A stretch of 64,000 nucleotides of DNA from Arcanobacterium phocae. GTDB lineage: Bacteria; Actinomycetota; Actinomycetes; Actinomycetales; Actinomycetaceae. The notes beneath the pieces were generated by a model, which was not told the DNA's origin, searched no databases, and saw only the letters and a program-made list of their open reading frames with translations. The stretch covers positions 1,488,001 to 1,552,000 of the forward strand of contig NZ_LT629804.1 of assembly GCF_900105865.1 (NCBI RefSeq), in the 5' to 3' direction. Made by a program: the position numbers and the translations under genes. Shown piece by piece: positions 33,968 to 45,595 of this stretch (position 1 is the stretch's first letter; every line of letters begins with the position of its first letter).

Positions 33968-34903
33968 ATGGACAACATCAACGACACGGCAAATATTCCC
34001 CTTGGCATCATGATTGACGATGCCACAGCTAAGCTCCCGGTAGCTGAGATCCCAGAGATTCTTATTATCACTGGTATGTCTGGCGCAGGCCGCTCAAAAG
34101 CTGCTGCGACCCTGGAAGATCTTGGCTGGTATGTCGTTGACAACCTTCCTCCCCGGCTTCTGTCTGCTCTTGCGGGACTAGTGTCACCAACTTCCGGTGT
34201 AAGACGTCTGGCCGCTGTGGTTGACGTGCGTTCCCGGGAATTCTTTCAAGAACTTGAAGGCGTTATGGAAACACTTCAAGAACACTCAGTGGATTACCGT
34301 ATTCTGTTTCTCGATGCTTCCGACCAAGCATTGATTCAACGCTACGAGTCAGTTCGCCGTCCACATCCGTTGCAAGGAGATGGCCGGTTGCTCGACGGCA
34401 TCGCGCAAGAACGTGAAATACTTGCACCATTGCGCCGTCGTGCCGATACCCTTATCGATACCAGTGATCTCTCAGTTCACGATTTATCGCGCCAAATCCG
34501 GAAAGCTGTCGCATCTGTTTCGGATACTGACCCACACGTAACCGTCATGAGCTTCGGCTTCAAGTACGGCTTGCCGATGGATGCCGATCATGTGGCTGAC
34601 GTACGCTTTTTGCCGAACCCTTATTGGGTAACTGAGTTGCGTAATTTAACCGGCCGTGATGCTCCAGTGCGTGATTTCGTTCTAGGTATTGATGGTGCCA
34701 AAGAGTTTGGGACAAAATATGTTGAGCTCATTCACCCAATTTTGGATGGGTATGTTCGTGAGCTGAAACCTTATGTCACGATCGCAATCGGATGCACTGG
34801 AGGCAAACACCGCTCCGTCGCTATGACAGAATTCGTATCCGAACAACTTCGTGCTCTCGGCCATTCGGTACGTACCATCCACCGCGATCTAGGACGTGAG
34901 TAA
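33968..34903 (+). CDS. rapZ: RNase adapter RapZ family nucleotide-binding protein
   Basis: 311 residues from ATG 33968, with CAGGA upstream; an in-frame ATG inside uvrC (33941) is the alternative. The P-loop-like ITGMSGAGRSKAAATLEDLG has Arg in place of the usual Lys, as in this family. VDNLP and the C-terminal GCTGGKHRSVAM are conserved. In E. coli RapZ directs GlmZ small-RNA decay; in actinobacteria the target is unknown. It keeps the conserved order uvrC-rapZ-yvcK-whiA. The rapZ stop overlaps the yvcK ATG by 1 nt. Confidence 0.93.
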   Translation: MDNINDTANIPLGIMIDDATAKLPVAEIPEILIITGMSGAGRSKAAATLEDLGWYVVDNLPPRLLSALAGLVSPTSGVRRLAAVVDVRSREFFQELEGVMETLQEHSVDYRILFLDASDQALIQRYESVRRPHPLQGDGRLLDGIAQEREILAPLRRRADTLIDTSDLSVHDLSRQIRKAVASVSDTDPHVTVMSFGFKYGLPMDADHVADVRFLPNPYWVTELRNLTGRDAPVRDFVLGIDGAKEFGTKYVELIHPILDGYVRELKPYVTIAIGCTGGKHRSVAMTEFVSEQLRALGHSVRTIHRDLGRE

Positions 34904-35862
34904 TGGCAATATACAACGATGGCCCAACACGTGGGCCTAAAGTCGTTGCCCTAGGTGGTGGGCACGGCTTGTATGCAACGCTATCGGCGCTGCGTATTTT
35001 AACGCCACGCATTACTGCTGTGGTGACGGTTGCCGATGACGGTGGGTCGTCTGGTCGTATTCGTGAAGAAATGGATGTCCTACCTCCGGGAGATTTACGT
35101 ATGGCGCTGGCCGCGCTGTGCGATGATACCGAGTGGGGACAAACGTGGCGAGATGTTTTACAGTATCGATTTGAGTCGGAAGGACCCCTGGGCGGGCACG
35201 CAGTCGGGAACTTACTCATTGTCGCTACCTGGCATCTGCTGCACGATCAGCTTGACGGACTTGATCTAGTAGGACGACTTTTAGGAATACACGGTCGCGT
35301 AGTGCCAATGTCTACTGCTCCACTGCAAATTGAAGCGGACGTTCGTGACGATTCGGGATTGACTACCTGCATTCGTGGACAAGCTGCAGTAGCAAAAGCT
35401 CATGCTTGTGTAGAACGTGTGGGGTTACTGCCGTCTAATCCACCTGCTCATCCGGCTGCACTGGAAGCGATCGAAGAAGCCGATTGGATCATTTTCGGTC
35501 CAGGATCTTGGTTTACTTCGATTATTCCGCATTTATTAGTGCCCGAAATATATTCGGCATTGTGCCGTACAAAGGCCAAAAAGATCTTGGTCATGAATCT
35601 CGCACCAGACGCTGAAACGCCGCACCTGCTGCCCAGCGAACTTATCGCATCTTTTAAGAAGTATGCGCCGGACTTCACGATTGACCGAGTTATCGTTGAT
35701 CCGACTTCGGCGACCAGCGATACAGCGTTATCGTCACAAGCTTATGGATTAGGCGCAGAACCTTTTTATTATCACGTAGCGAAAAACGGCAATCCGGAAG
35801 TTCACGATCCGTTATTCCTAGCAACCGCTTTTCGTGAGGTTATTGATAGTTCTCCGCAATAG
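34903..35862 (+). CDS. yvcK: Gluconeogenesis factor YvcK/CofD-like
   Basis: 319 residues. The N-terminal ALGGGHGLYATLSALR and the conserved TVADDGGSSGRIREE are the nucleotide-sugar-binding motifs of the CofD/YvcK fold. IIFGPGSWFTSIIPHLLV is also typical. YvcK binds UDP-GlcNAc and helps balance carbon flow and cell-wall synthesis, in M. tuberculosis (CuvA) and B. subtilis. Translationally coupled to rapZ. Confidence 0.93.
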   Translation: MAIYNDGPTRGPKVVALGGGHGLYATLSALRILTPRITAVVTVADDGGSSGRIREEMDVLPPGDLRMALAALCDDTEWGQTWRDVLQYRFESEGPLGGHAVGNLLIVATWHLLHDQLDGLDLVGRLLGIHGRVVPMSTAPLQIEADVRDDSGLTTCIRGQAAVAKAHACVERVGLLPSNPPAHPAALEAIEEADWIIFGPGSWFTSIIPHLLVPEIYSALCRTKAKKILVMNLAPDAETPHLLPSELIASFKKYAPDFTIDRVIVDPTSATSDTALSSQAYGLGAEPFYYHVAKNGNPEVHDPLFLATAFREVIDSSPQ

Positions 35863-35968
35863 CTCCGCAGATAGTGGGTATGCTTGTACCATCAAAAAGT
35901 AAGTTTTACTAAGTGTAAAATGCCAGAATTTTTCAATGCTGTTAACGAAAGCAGGGAAGGCGGAACAT

Positions 35969-36961
35969 ATGCCAGCTTTGACAACGTTTGTAAAGGACGA
36001 AATCTCAGCAGTATATCCAACAAACTTGTCTGCCATGGTGGCTGAGCTATCTACAATGTTTCGGTTTGCTGGTGGTCTGCAGATTAATAGCGGAATTGTG
36101 TCTCTCCAAGCTGAGCTGACACACCCCGGTGCTACTCATCATCTCTCAGAGCTAGTGCGACGGGTGTACTCAATTGAGCCCGGTGTCGTAGCAATTAACA
36201 AGCCCATGCGACAGGGAAATACGTATTTATTGCGAGTTGTAAATGAGGGGGAGCGGCTAGCACGACGCGCCGGCCTCCTGGATCTTAGAGGTCGCCCAGT
36301 TCGTGGTTTAGCTCCACAGATTGTCGGTGGATCGAAAGCTGACGCAGCGGCCGCTTGGCGTGGTGCTTTCTTAGCACGAGGTACATTACTAGAGCCTGGC
36401 CGAAATGCTGCTTTAGAAGTTACCTGCCCATCGATGGAAGCGGCGTATGCGATTGGCGGCTTAGCGCGCCGTCTTGACGTGCCGTATCGAGCGCGCGAAT
36501 CACGAGGTGCTTTCCGTGCAGATATTCGAGAAGGCGACGCTATTTCTACAATGCTCACGAGAATCGGTGCTCATGATGCTGTGCTGAAGTGGGAAGAACT
36601 ACGCACTGAACGCGAGGTACATGGTCAAGCTAACCGGCTAGCTAATTTTGATGACGCAAATATGCGGCGCAGTGCTGATGCGGCAATCATAGCTGTCATT
36701 AGAGTAAAACGAGCATTTGAGATACTCGGTGATGATATTCCTGATAATCTGCGACAAGCCGGTGAATTTAGGATTAAGTATCCCGAAGATTCTTTGAATC
36801 TGCTTGGTGAACGACTAACACCACCAGCTACAAAAGATGCAGTAGCCGGGCGGCTGCGCCGCCTCAATACTATGGCAGATAAGCATGCTAGTGAATTAGG
36901 AATTCCTTCCACGATGGATGCCGTACGTGAGCAGACAGGTGTCACGGATCGCACACTCTGA
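35969..36961 (+). CDS. whiA: DNA-binding protein WhiA
   Basis: 330 residues from ATG 35969, with GGCGGA upstream; PALTTFVKDEISAV is the family N-terminus, so ATG 35936 is rejected. The N-terminal two-thirds resemble a LAGLIDADG homing-endonuclease fold, with GAFLARGTLLEPG. The C-terminal HTH lies at about 250-320 (LGERLTPPATKDAVAGRLRR). WhiA controls sporulation septation in Streptomyces and cell division genes in non-sporulators. The final member of the uvrC-rapZ-yvcK-whiA block. Confidence 0.94.
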   Translation: MPALTTFVKDEISAVYPTNLSAMVAELSTMFRFAGGLQINSGIVSLQAELTHPGATHHLSELVRRVYSIEPGVVAINKPMRQGNTYLLRVVNEGERLARRAGLLDLRGRPVRGLAPQIVGGSKADAAAAWRGAFLARGTLLEPGRNAALEVTCPSMEAAYAIGGLARRLDVPYRARESRGAFRADIREGDAISTMLTRIGAHDAVLKWEELRTEREVHGQANRLANFDDANMRRSADAAIIAVIRVKRAFEILGDDIPDNLRQAGEFRIKYPEDSLNLLGERLTPPATKDAVAGRLRRLNTMADKHASELGIPSTMDAVREQTGVTDRTL

Positions 36962-38188
<1,227 letters not shown>

Positions 38189-38220
38189 TTTCTCAAGAAT
38201 TGATTGAGTAATGACTAGCG

Positions 38221-38250
38221 GGCCCGGGCATACGTGAGTGTGCCCGGGCC
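38221..38250 (+). terminator. GC-rich hairpin between gap and pgk
   Basis: GGCCCGGGCA pairs perfectly with TGCCCGGGCC across a 10-nt loop. No U-run follows, so it may be an attenuator or mRNA-stability element that lets gap be expressed above pgk. Confidence 0.55.
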
Positions 38251-38329
38251 TTGCAGTTGCCATATCAGACCCTCGAATTTACAACCGATGTCCATTGCGA
38301 CATCATCGATTCACCACAGAAGGACATTT

Positions 38330-39523
38330 ATGAGGACTATTGACACGCTTGGCGATCTCGCCGGCAAGAAGGTTTTTGTGCGATCGGATTTCAACGTTCC
38401 GCTCGACGCCGATAAGAACATTACAGATGATGGCCGTATCAAGGCAGCGTTGCCTACAATTAAGCGTCTTGCTGATGCAGGTGCACGAGTTATCGTTGCT
38501 GCTCACCTCGGTCGTCCGAAGGGCAAAGTTAATCCTGATTTCTCGCTTGCTCCCGTAGCTAAGCGTCTCGGCGAGTTGCTGGGCAAGGACGTTGTACTCG
38601 CATCCGACACAATCGGCGAAAGTGCACATGCAGTTACCGCAGATATGGCGAATGGTGACGTCGTTCTTCTAGAGAATGTCCGTTTTGATCCTCGCGAGTC
38701 CTCTAAGGTCGACGCTGAACGCGAAGAGCTTGCTGCTGAATATGCAAAACTCGCTGATGCCTTCGTCTCCGATGGATTCGGCGTGGTACACCGCAAGCAA
38801 GCTTCGGTTTATGACATTGCTAAAGTCTTGCCGTCAGCAGCCGGCGAACTCGTTTTTAAGGAAATTGATTCGCTATCCAAGGCAACAGCAGAACCAGAGC
38901 GCCCATATACAGTCATTCTTGGTGGCGCTAAGGTCTCGGACAAGCTTGGCGTTATCGCTAACTTGCTGGAAAAAGCTGACCGCTTGATTATCGGTGGCGG
39001 AATGGCCTACACCTTCCTTAAAGCCAAAGGCTACGAAGTCGGCGCATCTCTTCTAGAAGAAGATCAAGTTGAAACAGCCAAGTCTTTCATCGATAAGGCT
39101 GCTGAAAAGGGTATCGAGTTCCTTCTGCCAATCGATACAATCGTCGCTCCAGAATTTAAGGCAGATGCTCCCGCAACTGTCGTTGCAGCTGACGCTATTC
39201 CGGCAGACAAGATGGGTCTAGATATCGGTCCGAAGACTGCGGATCTCTTCGCTAATGCCATTGCATCGTCGAAGACGGTAGCTTGGAACGGCCCAATGGG
39301 CGTTTTTGAGTTCGAAGCTTTCGCACAAGGTACAAAGGCTATTGCAGCTGCGCTAGAATCAGCAGCTGGCTTCACAATCGTTGGTGGCGGCGATTCTGCT
39401 GCTGCTGTTCGTCTCCTCGGTTTCGATGAGACAAAGTTTAACCATATTTCCACCGGCGGTGGCGCATCTCTCGAATACCTCGAGGGTAAAGAGCTACCTG
39501 GTATTGCAGTTCTGGAGGACTGA
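38330..39523 (+). CDS. pgk: Phosphoglycerate kinase
   Basis: 397 residues from ATG 38330, with AGAAGGA upstream; an earlier ATG (38234) lies in the terminator hairpin region. [31 protein letters not shown] and [14 protein letters not shown] are diagnostic; the C-terminal GGGDSAAAV binds nucleotide phosphate. It transfers phosphate from 1,3-bisphosphoglycerate to ADP. Confidence 0.98.
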   Translation: MRTIDTLGDLAGKKVFVRSDFNVPLDADKNITDDGRIKAALPTIKRLADAGARVIVAAHLGRPKGKVNPDFSLAPVAKRLGELLGKDVVLASDTIGESAHAVTADMANGDVVLLENVRFDPRESSKVDAEREELAAEYAKLADAFVSDGFGVVHRKQASVYDIAKVLPSAAGELVFKEIDSLSKATAEPERPYTVILGGAKVSDKLGVIANLLEKADRLIIGGGMAYTFLKAKGYEVGASLLEEDQVETAKSFIDKAAEKGIEFLLPIDTIVAPEFKADAPATVVAADAIPADKMGLDIGPKTADLFANAIASSKTVAWNGPMGVFEFEAFAQGTKAIAAALESAAGFTIVGGGDSAAAVRLLGFDETKFNHISTGGGASLEYLEGKELPGIAVLED

Positions 39524-39528
39524 TAATT

Positions 39529-40308
39529 ATGACACGTACCCCAATTATGGCGGGCAACTGGAAGATGAACCTCGATCACCTCGAGGCAACCGCTCTGGTT
39601 CAGAAGCTTGGCTGGACACTCAACGATCTCAAGCACGATTTTTCGTCAGTTGAGTGTGTTGTTGTTCCACCATTTACCGATATCCGCTCCGTCCAGACTC
39701 TTGTTGAGGCAGAAAACTTCAAGATCACCTACGGCGCACAGGACGTTTCCATCAACGATGAAGGTGCTTTCACCGGTGAAATCTCAACCGGTATGCTGAA
39801 CAAGCTTGGCGTCACATACGTCGTCGTTGGTCACTCCGAGCGACGCGAGTACCACGGTGAAACAAACGAATTGATCGGTCAGAAGGCTAAGAAGGTTCTT
39901 GATGCCGGTATGACCCCAATCGTGTGCTGCGGCGAAGCCCTCGAAGTTCGTAAAGAAGGCACGCACGTTGCCTACGTCCTCGGTCAGATTGAGGCCATGT
40001 TTGCAAAGCTCACTGCAGCAGAAGTAGCAAAACTTGTTGTTGCTTACGAGCCAATTTGGGCTATCGGCACCGGTGAAGTTGCAACGCCAGCCGATGCTCA
40101 GGAAGTGTGCGGTGCTATTCGCGGTAAGATTGCTGAGATGTTTGATGCCCCAACAGCTGAAGCTGTTCGTATCCAGTACGGTGGCTCAGTCAAGTCTTCG
40201 AACGTTGTTGAGATCATGGCACAGCCAGATGTTGACGGTGCACTTGTCGGCGGTGCTTCCCTCAGGGCAGAAGAATTTGCCAAGATTGTCACCTACAAGC
40301 AGGCATGA
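39529..40308 (+). CDS. tpiA: Triosephosphate isomerase
   Basis: 259 residues, 5 nt after pgk, with GGAGG upstream. Active-site residues are visible: Lys in AGNWKMN, His in [10 protein letters not shown] and Glu in [17 protein letters not shown] closes the phosphate site. It interconverts dihydroxyacetone phosphate and glyceraldehyde-3-phosphate. Confidence 0.98.
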   Translation: MTRTPIMAGNWKMNLDHLEATALVQKLGWTLNDLKHDFSSVECVVVPPFTDIRSVQTLVEAENFKITYGAQDVSINDEGAFTGEISTGMLNKLGVTYVVVGHSERREYHGETNELIGQKAKKVLDAGMTPIVCCGEALEVRKEGTHVAYVLGQIEAMFAKLTAAEVAKLVVAYEPIWAIGTGEVATPADAQEVCGAIRGKIAEMFDAPTAEAVRIQYGGSVKSSNVVEIMAQPDVDGALVGGASLRAEEFAKIVTYKQA

Positions 40309-40349
40309 TTTCGGCTTATACAGTTAAGTAGTCGTTTTCGTGACGAATC

Positions 40350-40380
40350 GCGCGGGTAAGAACTTTCATCTTACCCGCGC
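40350..40380 (+). terminator. Terminator between tpiA and secG
   Basis: An 11-bp perfect stem, GCGCGGGTAAG/CTTACCCGCGC, with a 9-nt loop and a T-rich ATTCTTGTAT tail. It should end most glycolytic transcripts before secG. Confidence 0.75.
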
Positions 40381-40430
40381 ATTCTTGTATGCTGTAACAG
40401 GTACCTTATTCGTTAGAAAGAGTTCATATC

Positions 40431-40676
40431 GTGGCGATTCTCGAAATTATCATCACCGTTTTGCTGGTTATCTCCAGTCTATTGCTTATCGGCTCGATCC
40501 TTTTGCATAAAGGACGCGGCGGCGGTATCTCTGATATGTTTGGCGGTGGTATTTCAACCGCAATGCGTTCATCTGGAGTCGCCGAGAAAAATCTTAACCG
40601 AATCACAGTCATTGTGGCATTAGTGTGGATTACCTGTGTGATCTTGCTCGGCTTGATTACAAAAGTGAATTTCTAA
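40431..40676 (+). CDS. secG: Preprotein translocase subunit SecG
   Basis: 81 residues from GTG. Two membrane segments (about 4-23 and 58-77) flank the conserved GRGGGISDMFGGG loop. SecG is the small third subunit of the SecYEG export channel. Its place after tpiA is a common actinobacterial arrangement. Confidence 0.94.
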   Translation: MAILEIIITVLLVISSLLLIGSILLHKGRGGGISDMFGGGISTAMRSSGVAEKNLNRITVIVALVWITCVILLGLITKVNF

Positions 40677-40691
40677 AACCAGTATTTGCTT

Positions 40692-40733
40692 AATAGTTGG
40701 GGCTAGGCCAAAACTGACCTAGCCCCAACTATT
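40692..40733. terminator. Bidirectional terminator between secG and tkt
   Basis: A perfect 16-bp stem, AATAGTTGGGGCTAGG with CCTAGCCCCAACTATT, around a 10-nt loop. It lies between convergent secG and tkt and can serve both. Confidence 0.85.
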
Positions 40734-40748
40734 GTTCCCAAGCTGTAT

Positions 40749-40780
40749 GCGGGACTGAAAATTAATTAAATCAGTCCCGC
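40749..40780 (-). terminator. Second hairpin at the tkt 3' end
   Basis: GCGGGACTGA pairs with TCAGTCCCGC around a 12-nt A/T loop, 10 bp after the tkt stop on its strand. Tandem with the 40692 hairpin. Confidence 0.6.
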
Positions 40781-40790
40781 ACTGGACCTT

Positions 40791-42875
40791 TTAGTCTACC
40801 TGCGTTAGCGACTTCTTCGCTGCAGCTGCAATATTTTCTGGTGTCATCCCATATTCTTTCAAGAGGAAATTGCCGTTGGCAGATGCGCCGTAATGATCAA
40901 TACCGACTGCCACGCCAGCATCACCAATAAGTGAACGCCAGCCGAATGTTGAGCCAGCTTCAACCGAGACACGAGCTTTTACACTGTGGGGGAGAACTGA
41001 CTCACGATATTCAGAGTCTTCAGCCTCAAACCATTCAATACATGGCATAGATACAACACGAGCTCCAATACCTTCAGCAGCCAACAGCGAACGAGCTTCG
41101 AGGGCAACTGCTACTTCAGAACCGGTTGCGATCAAGATGACATCTACTTTTTCACTATCAGCCAGTACATATCCACCGCGCAAAACGCCTTCTGCAGAAG
41201 CGACTTCCTCGCGATCAAGAACCGGAAGGTTCTGACGAGATAGCACAATACCCGCTGGGTTGCTATCCCGCTCCAGAATTCCGCGCCATGCGTATGCTGT
41301 TTCATTCGCATCTGCGGGTCGAACAATGTCTAGACCAGGAATTGCACGATAGGACCACAAGTGCTCAATTGGCTGATGCGTTGGACCGTCCTCGCCGACC
41401 CCAACAGAGTCGTGTGTCCAAACAAAAATCGATGGCACATGCATGAGTGCTGCAAGGCGGACAGCGGGACGCATATAGTCAGAAAACACGAAGAAGGTTC
41501 CGCCGTATGGACGGGTTAAACCATGAAGAGAAATACCATTAAGGATGGCACCCATCGCGTGCTCACGAATACCGAAATGTAGGGTACGGCCATACTCGTT
41601 GCCGGCAAACAAACTGGATGAGCGACCAGCAGGCAGGAATGACGGTTCGCCAACCATAGTTGTGTTATTAGAACCAGCAAGATCGGCTGAACCACCCCAC
41701 AGCTCAGGTAATACGTCTTTAATTGCCGTCAAGACCTTGCCGGAGGCAGCACGTGTCGCCATCGACGCACCCGCTTCGAATGACGGTAGCTTAGTCTCCC
41801 ACCCCGATGGCAATTGACGCTTGAGCAAACGCTCAAGTAGTCTTGCATTTTCCGGATTTGATTCCTGCCACTGTGCGAAATCGTGGTCCCATCTTTCGTG
41901 TGCAGTTGCAGCTCGCTGCGCCGCGTTGGATCGTACGTATTCTAGGACCTCAGCAGGCATCTGGAAGTTTTCGTCCGGATCTAAACCAAGATTTTCTTTC
42001 AACCCACGGATCTCTGCTTCGCCCAAAGCAGAGCCATGTGAGGCTCCAGTATTTTGCTTGGTTGGGCTCGGCCACGCAATAATCGTTGATAGCTTAATAA
42101 TGGAAGGACGGTCCGTTACATTTTGGGCTTGTACGATAGCTTTGTAAAGCGCATCAAGATCTTCCTTATAGTCTTTGCCCGGTTGCCGCCATTCCACGTG
42201 CTGGGTGTGCCAGCCGTATGCTTCGTAACGTGCCAATACGTCTTCACTTAAAGCAATGACTGTGTTATCTTCGATCGAAATCTGATTATCGTCAAAGAAA
42301 AGAATCAGATTCCCTAGTTTCTGGGTGCCAGCAAGCGAAGAGGCTTCTGATGTAATACCCTCTTCGAGGTCGCCTTCTCCACACACTGCGTAAACATAGT
42401 GGTCAAAGGGGCTTTCACCTTGCGCTGTATCCGGGTCCAATAAACCGCGTTCGCGTCGTGCAGCCATTGCCATACCGACAGCTGATGCAACCCCTTGCCC
42501 GAGTGGACCAGTAGTCATTTCGACGCCTGGCGTCCACCCATATTCCGGATGCCCTGGAGTCTTAGATTCATAGGTTCGCAAGGCTTCTAGGTCTGTCATT
42601 TCTAGACCATAACCCGAATAGAAAAGTTGAGTATAAAGAGTTAATGATGAGTGTCCGATCGATAACACAAACCGATCGCGACCAAGCCAATCTGGATCTT
42701 GCGGATCGTGGCGCATAACTTTCTGGAATAACATGTACGCCAACGGGGCAAGCGAAATCGCAGTTCCGGGGTGACCGTTACCGGCTTTCTGTACAGCATC
42801 AGCGGCAAGAACACGCCCATATCGCACGGCTTGCTCATCTAAGTCTGTCCATTTGAGTGATGTCATCTGACTCAT
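40791..42875 (-). CDS. tkt: Transketolase
   Basis: 694 residues from ATG 42875, with AGGAG 4 nt upstream on the minus strand; the open frame extends further but lacks a ribosome-binding site. [20 protein letters not shown], the thiamine-diphosphate motif [14 protein letters not shown] through to the NQI segment, and [20 protein letters not shown] are all present. It moves two-carbon units in the pentose phosphate pathway. It is alone on the minus strand; talB/zwf neighbours common in other actinobacteria are absent here. Confidence 0.97.
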   Translation of the reverse strand: MSQMTSLKWTDLDEQAVRYGRVLAADAVQKAGNGHPGTAISLAPLAYMLFQKVMRHDPQDPDWLGRDRFVLSIGHSSLTLYTQLFYSGYGLEMTDLEALRTYESKTPGHPEYGWTPGVEMTTGPLGQGVASAVGMAMAARRERGLLDPDTAQGESPFDHYVYAVCGEGDLEEGITSEASSLAGTQKLGNLILFFDDNQISIEDNTVIALSEDVLARYEAYGWHTQHVEWRQPGKDYKEDLDALYKAIVQAQNVTDRPSIIKLSTIIAWPSPTKQNTGASHGSALGEAEIRGLKENLGLDPDENFQMPAEVLEYVRSNAAQRAATAHERWDHDFAQWQESNPENARLLERLLKRQLPSGWETKLPSFEAGASMATRAASGKVLTAIKDVLPELWGGSADLAGSNNTTMVGEPSFLPAGRSSSLFAGNEYGRTLHFGIREHAMGAILNGISLHGLTRPYGGTFFVFSDYMRPAVRLAALMHVPSIFVWTHDSVGVGEDGPTHQPIEHLWSYRAIPGLDIVRPADANETAYAWRGILERDSNPAGIVLSRQNLPVLDREEVASAEGVLRGGYVLADSEKVDVILIATGSEVAVALEARSLLAAEGIGARVVSMPCIEWFEAEDSEYRESVLPHSVKARVSVEAGSTFGWRSLIGDAGVAVGIDHYGASANGNFLLKEYGMTPENIAAAAKKSLTQVD

Positions 42876-42964
42876 CTTTCTCCTGTGAATTACCATTCAT
42901 ATATAGGATATATGTTTTTAGCGTGCCAGGGGCTTATGGTTGGTACCTATTTTTGGAGGCGAAT

Positions 42965-43897
42965 GTGACCTTTTCTGACGAGTTCACGCGGGTGGTAGAC
43001 AATTATCTTGCTCACTTGAGCGTCGAGCGCGCGCTCTCCAGCAATACTGTTGCCGCGTATCGCCGAGATTTAGGACTCTACCAGCAGCATTTGGAATCGC
43101 GTCAGGTAACGTCAATTGTCCATATTTGTCCTGAGGATTCCGCCTCTTTTGTTGAGTTTTTGCGCGATGGTAGTGCGGGCAAAGCCATGGCAACAACGTC
43201 GGTTGCCCGAATGGTGACCTCTATCCGTCGTTTTCATGCTTTTCTGGTTTCCGAAGGCATAACGACGACGGACCCGACTATTGACCTTCATCCACCCAAA
43301 ATTGGAATGCGGTTACCCAAAGCAATCAGCGTTTCGGACATGCAACATTTACTTGACGTTGTGGCTTCCGCGACCGATCCGATTGGGCTTCGAGATCACG
43401 CGCTCCTAGAGATTCTGTACGGCACAGGTGCACGAATCTCAGAGGCTGTAGGCCTAGCTGCGGACGATATCGATCTGGATAACGCATCTATTCGACTTTT
43501 TGGCAAAGGACGCAAAGAACGAATTTTGCCATTGGGCAGATACGCAATAGACGCGATTGAGAGCTATCTTGTGCGAGGTCGGCCGTCGCTGGCCGCCCGT
43601 AGTTCCACCGGATCGTCGTCGTTATTCCTCAATAAACGCGGTAAGCCGTTGTCCCGGCAAAGCGCCTGGGGAATTATTCAACAGGTTGCCGAGGAAGCCC
43701 AGTTACCGCATATCACTCCGCACACGTTCCGGCATTCTTTCGCCACTCATCTGTTACAGGGCGGGGCAGATGTGCGCGTTGTTCAAGAGATGCTCGGGCA
43801 TTCTTCGGTGACGACAACACAAATTTACACAATGGTGACGCGGGAGACACTGAAAGAAATCTATGCAACAGCCCATCCACGTGCATGGCACGAGTGA
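42965..43897 (+). CDS. xerD: Tyrosine recombinase XerD
   Basis: 310 residues from GTG 42965, with GGAGG 6 nt upstream; the frame upstream to 42857 overlaps tkt and is rejected. The SAM-like N-terminal domain (FTRVVDNYLAHLSVERALS) is followed by the catalytic domain: Arg in LYGTGARISEAVGL, HTFRHSFATHLLQGG (His-x-x-Arg), and the nucleophile Tyr in HSSVTTTQIYT. With XerC it resolves chromosome dimers at dif. First gene of a segregation operon, so XerD rather than a phage integrase. Confidence 0.95.
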   Translation: MTFSDEFTRVVDNYLAHLSVERALSSNTVAAYRRDLGLYQQHLESRQVTSIVHICPEDSASFVEFLRDGSAGKAMATTSVARMVTSIRRFHAFLVSEGITTTDPTIDLHPPKIGMRLPKAISVSDMQHLLDVVASATDPIGLRDHALLEILYGTGARISEAVGLAADDIDLDNASIRLFGKGRKERILPLGRYAIDAIESYLVRGRPSLAARSSTGSSSLFLNKRGKPLSRQSAWGIIQQVAEEAQLPHITPHTFRHSFATHLLQGGADVRVVQEMLGHSSVTTTQIYTMVTRETLKEIYATAHPRAWHE

Positions 43898-43917
43898 TTT
43901 TCCGGTAGATTAGTACT

Positions 43918-44772
43918 GTGACTGCAGAACAACCATCATTGATCAATATCGGATCGGAACGGGATTTCCCTCTTCCGCAGGAATTGCATGCCCACGGCCC
44001 GGCACGGATTATTGCCATGTGCAACCAAAAAGGCGGAGTCGGCAAGACAACAACATCAATCAATCTTGCCGCGGCCCTAGCAGAATACGGCCGTAAAGTG
44101 CTGATAGTTGATTTTGACCCGCAAGGTGCAGCATCAGCTGGTTTGGGCGTGAATGCGATGGCGTTAGATCGCACGATCTACGATGAAATGGTCGCTACGA
44201 AGCCGGATATCACCCAAATTATTCACCATACTTCAACGCCTAATCTTGATGTGGCACCGGCAAATATCGAATTGTCAGCTGCGGAAATTCAGCTCATTAA
44301 CGAGGTAGCACGCGAACAGTCTTTGATGCGAGTGTTGCGTCCTGTGATGGATGTTTATGATGTCATCATTGTAGACTGCCAACCGTCTCTTGGTTTGTTG
44401 ACTGTTAACGCATTGACTGCAGCTCATGGCGTTATTATTCCGTTGGAAGCCGAGTATTTTGCGATGCGCGGTGTCGCTTTGCTTGTCGAGCAAATTGAAC
44501 GAGTTCAAGACCGCTTGAATCCGCGATTGCATATCGACGGCGTCCTCCTCACTATGGTCGATACCCGAACTTTGCATGCGCGCGAAGTCATTTCGCTTAT
44601 CAAGGAGCGCTTTGGAGACCAAGTGTTCGATACCATGATCGGCCGTACCGTGAAGTTCCCGGATGCGACGATCGCTGCCGAACCAATCACGACGTTTGCT
44701 CCTGGCCATGCTGGCGCGAAAGCGTACCTGCGGCTGGCACGTGAACTAATTTCTCGTGGCGGTAGCGCCTGA
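43918..44772 (+). CDS. parA: ParA/Soj-family partition ATPase
   Basis: 284 residues from GTG. The deviant Walker A NQKGGVGKTTTSINLAAAL with its signature Lys, LIVDFDPQGAASAGLG and IIVDCQPSLGLLTVNAL are intact. No ParB gene is next to it. This parA between xerD and scpA is a conserved actinobacterial orphan Soj-like protein, distinct from the parAB near oriC. It probably helps position chromosome or division machinery with the following condensin subunits. Confidence 0.93.
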   Translation: MTAEQPSLINIGSERDFPLPQELHAHGPARIIAMCNQKGGVGKTTTSINLAAALAEYGRKVLIVDFDPQGAASAGLGVNAMALDRTIYDEMVATKPDITQIIHHTSTPNLDVAPANIELSAAEIQLINEVAREQSLMRVLRPVMDVYDVIIVDCQPSLGLLTVNALTAAHGVIIPLEAEYFAMRGVALLVEQIERVQDRLNPRLHIDGVLLTMVDTRTLHAREVISLIKERFGDQVFDTMIGRTVKFPDATIAAEPITTFAPGHAGAKAYLRLARELISRGGSA

Positions 44773-44782
44773 TTAAACGCTG

Positions 44783-45595
44783 ATGTCTGCACACGAGGAT
44801 CTTTTTTCAAACGGGTCGAGCTTCGCGGTCAATTTAGACGTGTTCTCTGGCCCGTTTGACGTACTCTTGTCGTTGATTGGTAAGCATAAACTCGATGTGA
44901 CAGATGTTGCGTTGTCTCAGGTTACGGATGAGTTTATTGCGTTTATTCAGCGCCAAGACAGTGCAGTTTTGGAGCACATGAGTGAATTCGTCGTCGTTGC
45001 TGCAACGCTTCTTGATATTAAAGCTGCTCGGTTACTTCCTCGTACCAACGATGACGACGATGAACTCGAGGCTATATTTGAAGCTCGCGACTTATTATTC
45101 GCGAAATTATTGCAGTACCGCGCATTCAAAAAGGTCGCCGCGGAATTGGCTCAGAAGATGAGTGTACAATCGTTGAGTTTTCCGCGTGATGTACCGCTTG
45201 AAGAGTCTTTCCGCAGTATTTTGCCAGAGGTTGATCTGCGTCTGGGGACAGTGGATCTGGCTATTTTGGCTGCAGGAGCGCTGTTCCGCCGTCCCGATGA
45301 GGTCATGATTGATCATATTCACGATCCGCTTGTGCCCGTGGCTTCTCAAATTACGGTGATTCGGGAACGTCTTGCTCATGGCGAACGCGTTTCATTTTCA
45401 CAGCTATGCGCGGATGCCCGAAATGTGCCGACGGTGGTTTCACGCTTCTTGGCGGTCCTAGAGATGCTACGTAATGGGGAAGTGGTGATAGAGCAAGAAG
45501 GTCCTTTGCAGCCTCTATTTATCGTTCGCGTTGCACTGGATAATGCGGTAGGCTGGGAGTCTATCGATCGCAGTGATGCAGAACGGAGTATTTAA
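44783..45595 (+). CDS. scpA: Segregation and condensation protein A
   Basis: 270 residues. FSGPFDVLLSLIGKHKLDV and FVVVAATLLDIKAARLLP are the conserved kleisin N-terminal signatures; the winged-helix C-terminus lies at about 205-260. ScpA bridges SMC heads. Its stop overlaps the scpB ATG by one nt. Confidence 0.95.
   Translation: MSAHEDLFSNGSSFAVNLDVFSGPFDVLLSLIGKHKLDVTDVALSQVTDEFIAFIQRQDSAVLEHMSEFVVVAATLLDIKAARLLPRTNDDDDELEAIFEARDLLFAKLLQYRAFKKVAAELAQKMSVQSLSFPRDVPLEESFRSILPEVDLRLGTVDLAILAAGALFRRPDEVMIDHIHDPLVPVASQITVIRERLAHGERVSFSQLCADARNVPTVVSRFLAVLEMLRNGEVVIEQEGPLQPLFIVRVALDNAVGWESIDRSDAERSI

Noticed and set aside
36337..36360. TTGTCGGTGG in whiA as another PafBC promoter
   Set aside because: It lies inside the coding sequence and GCTGAC, not TANNNT, stands at the required spacing.
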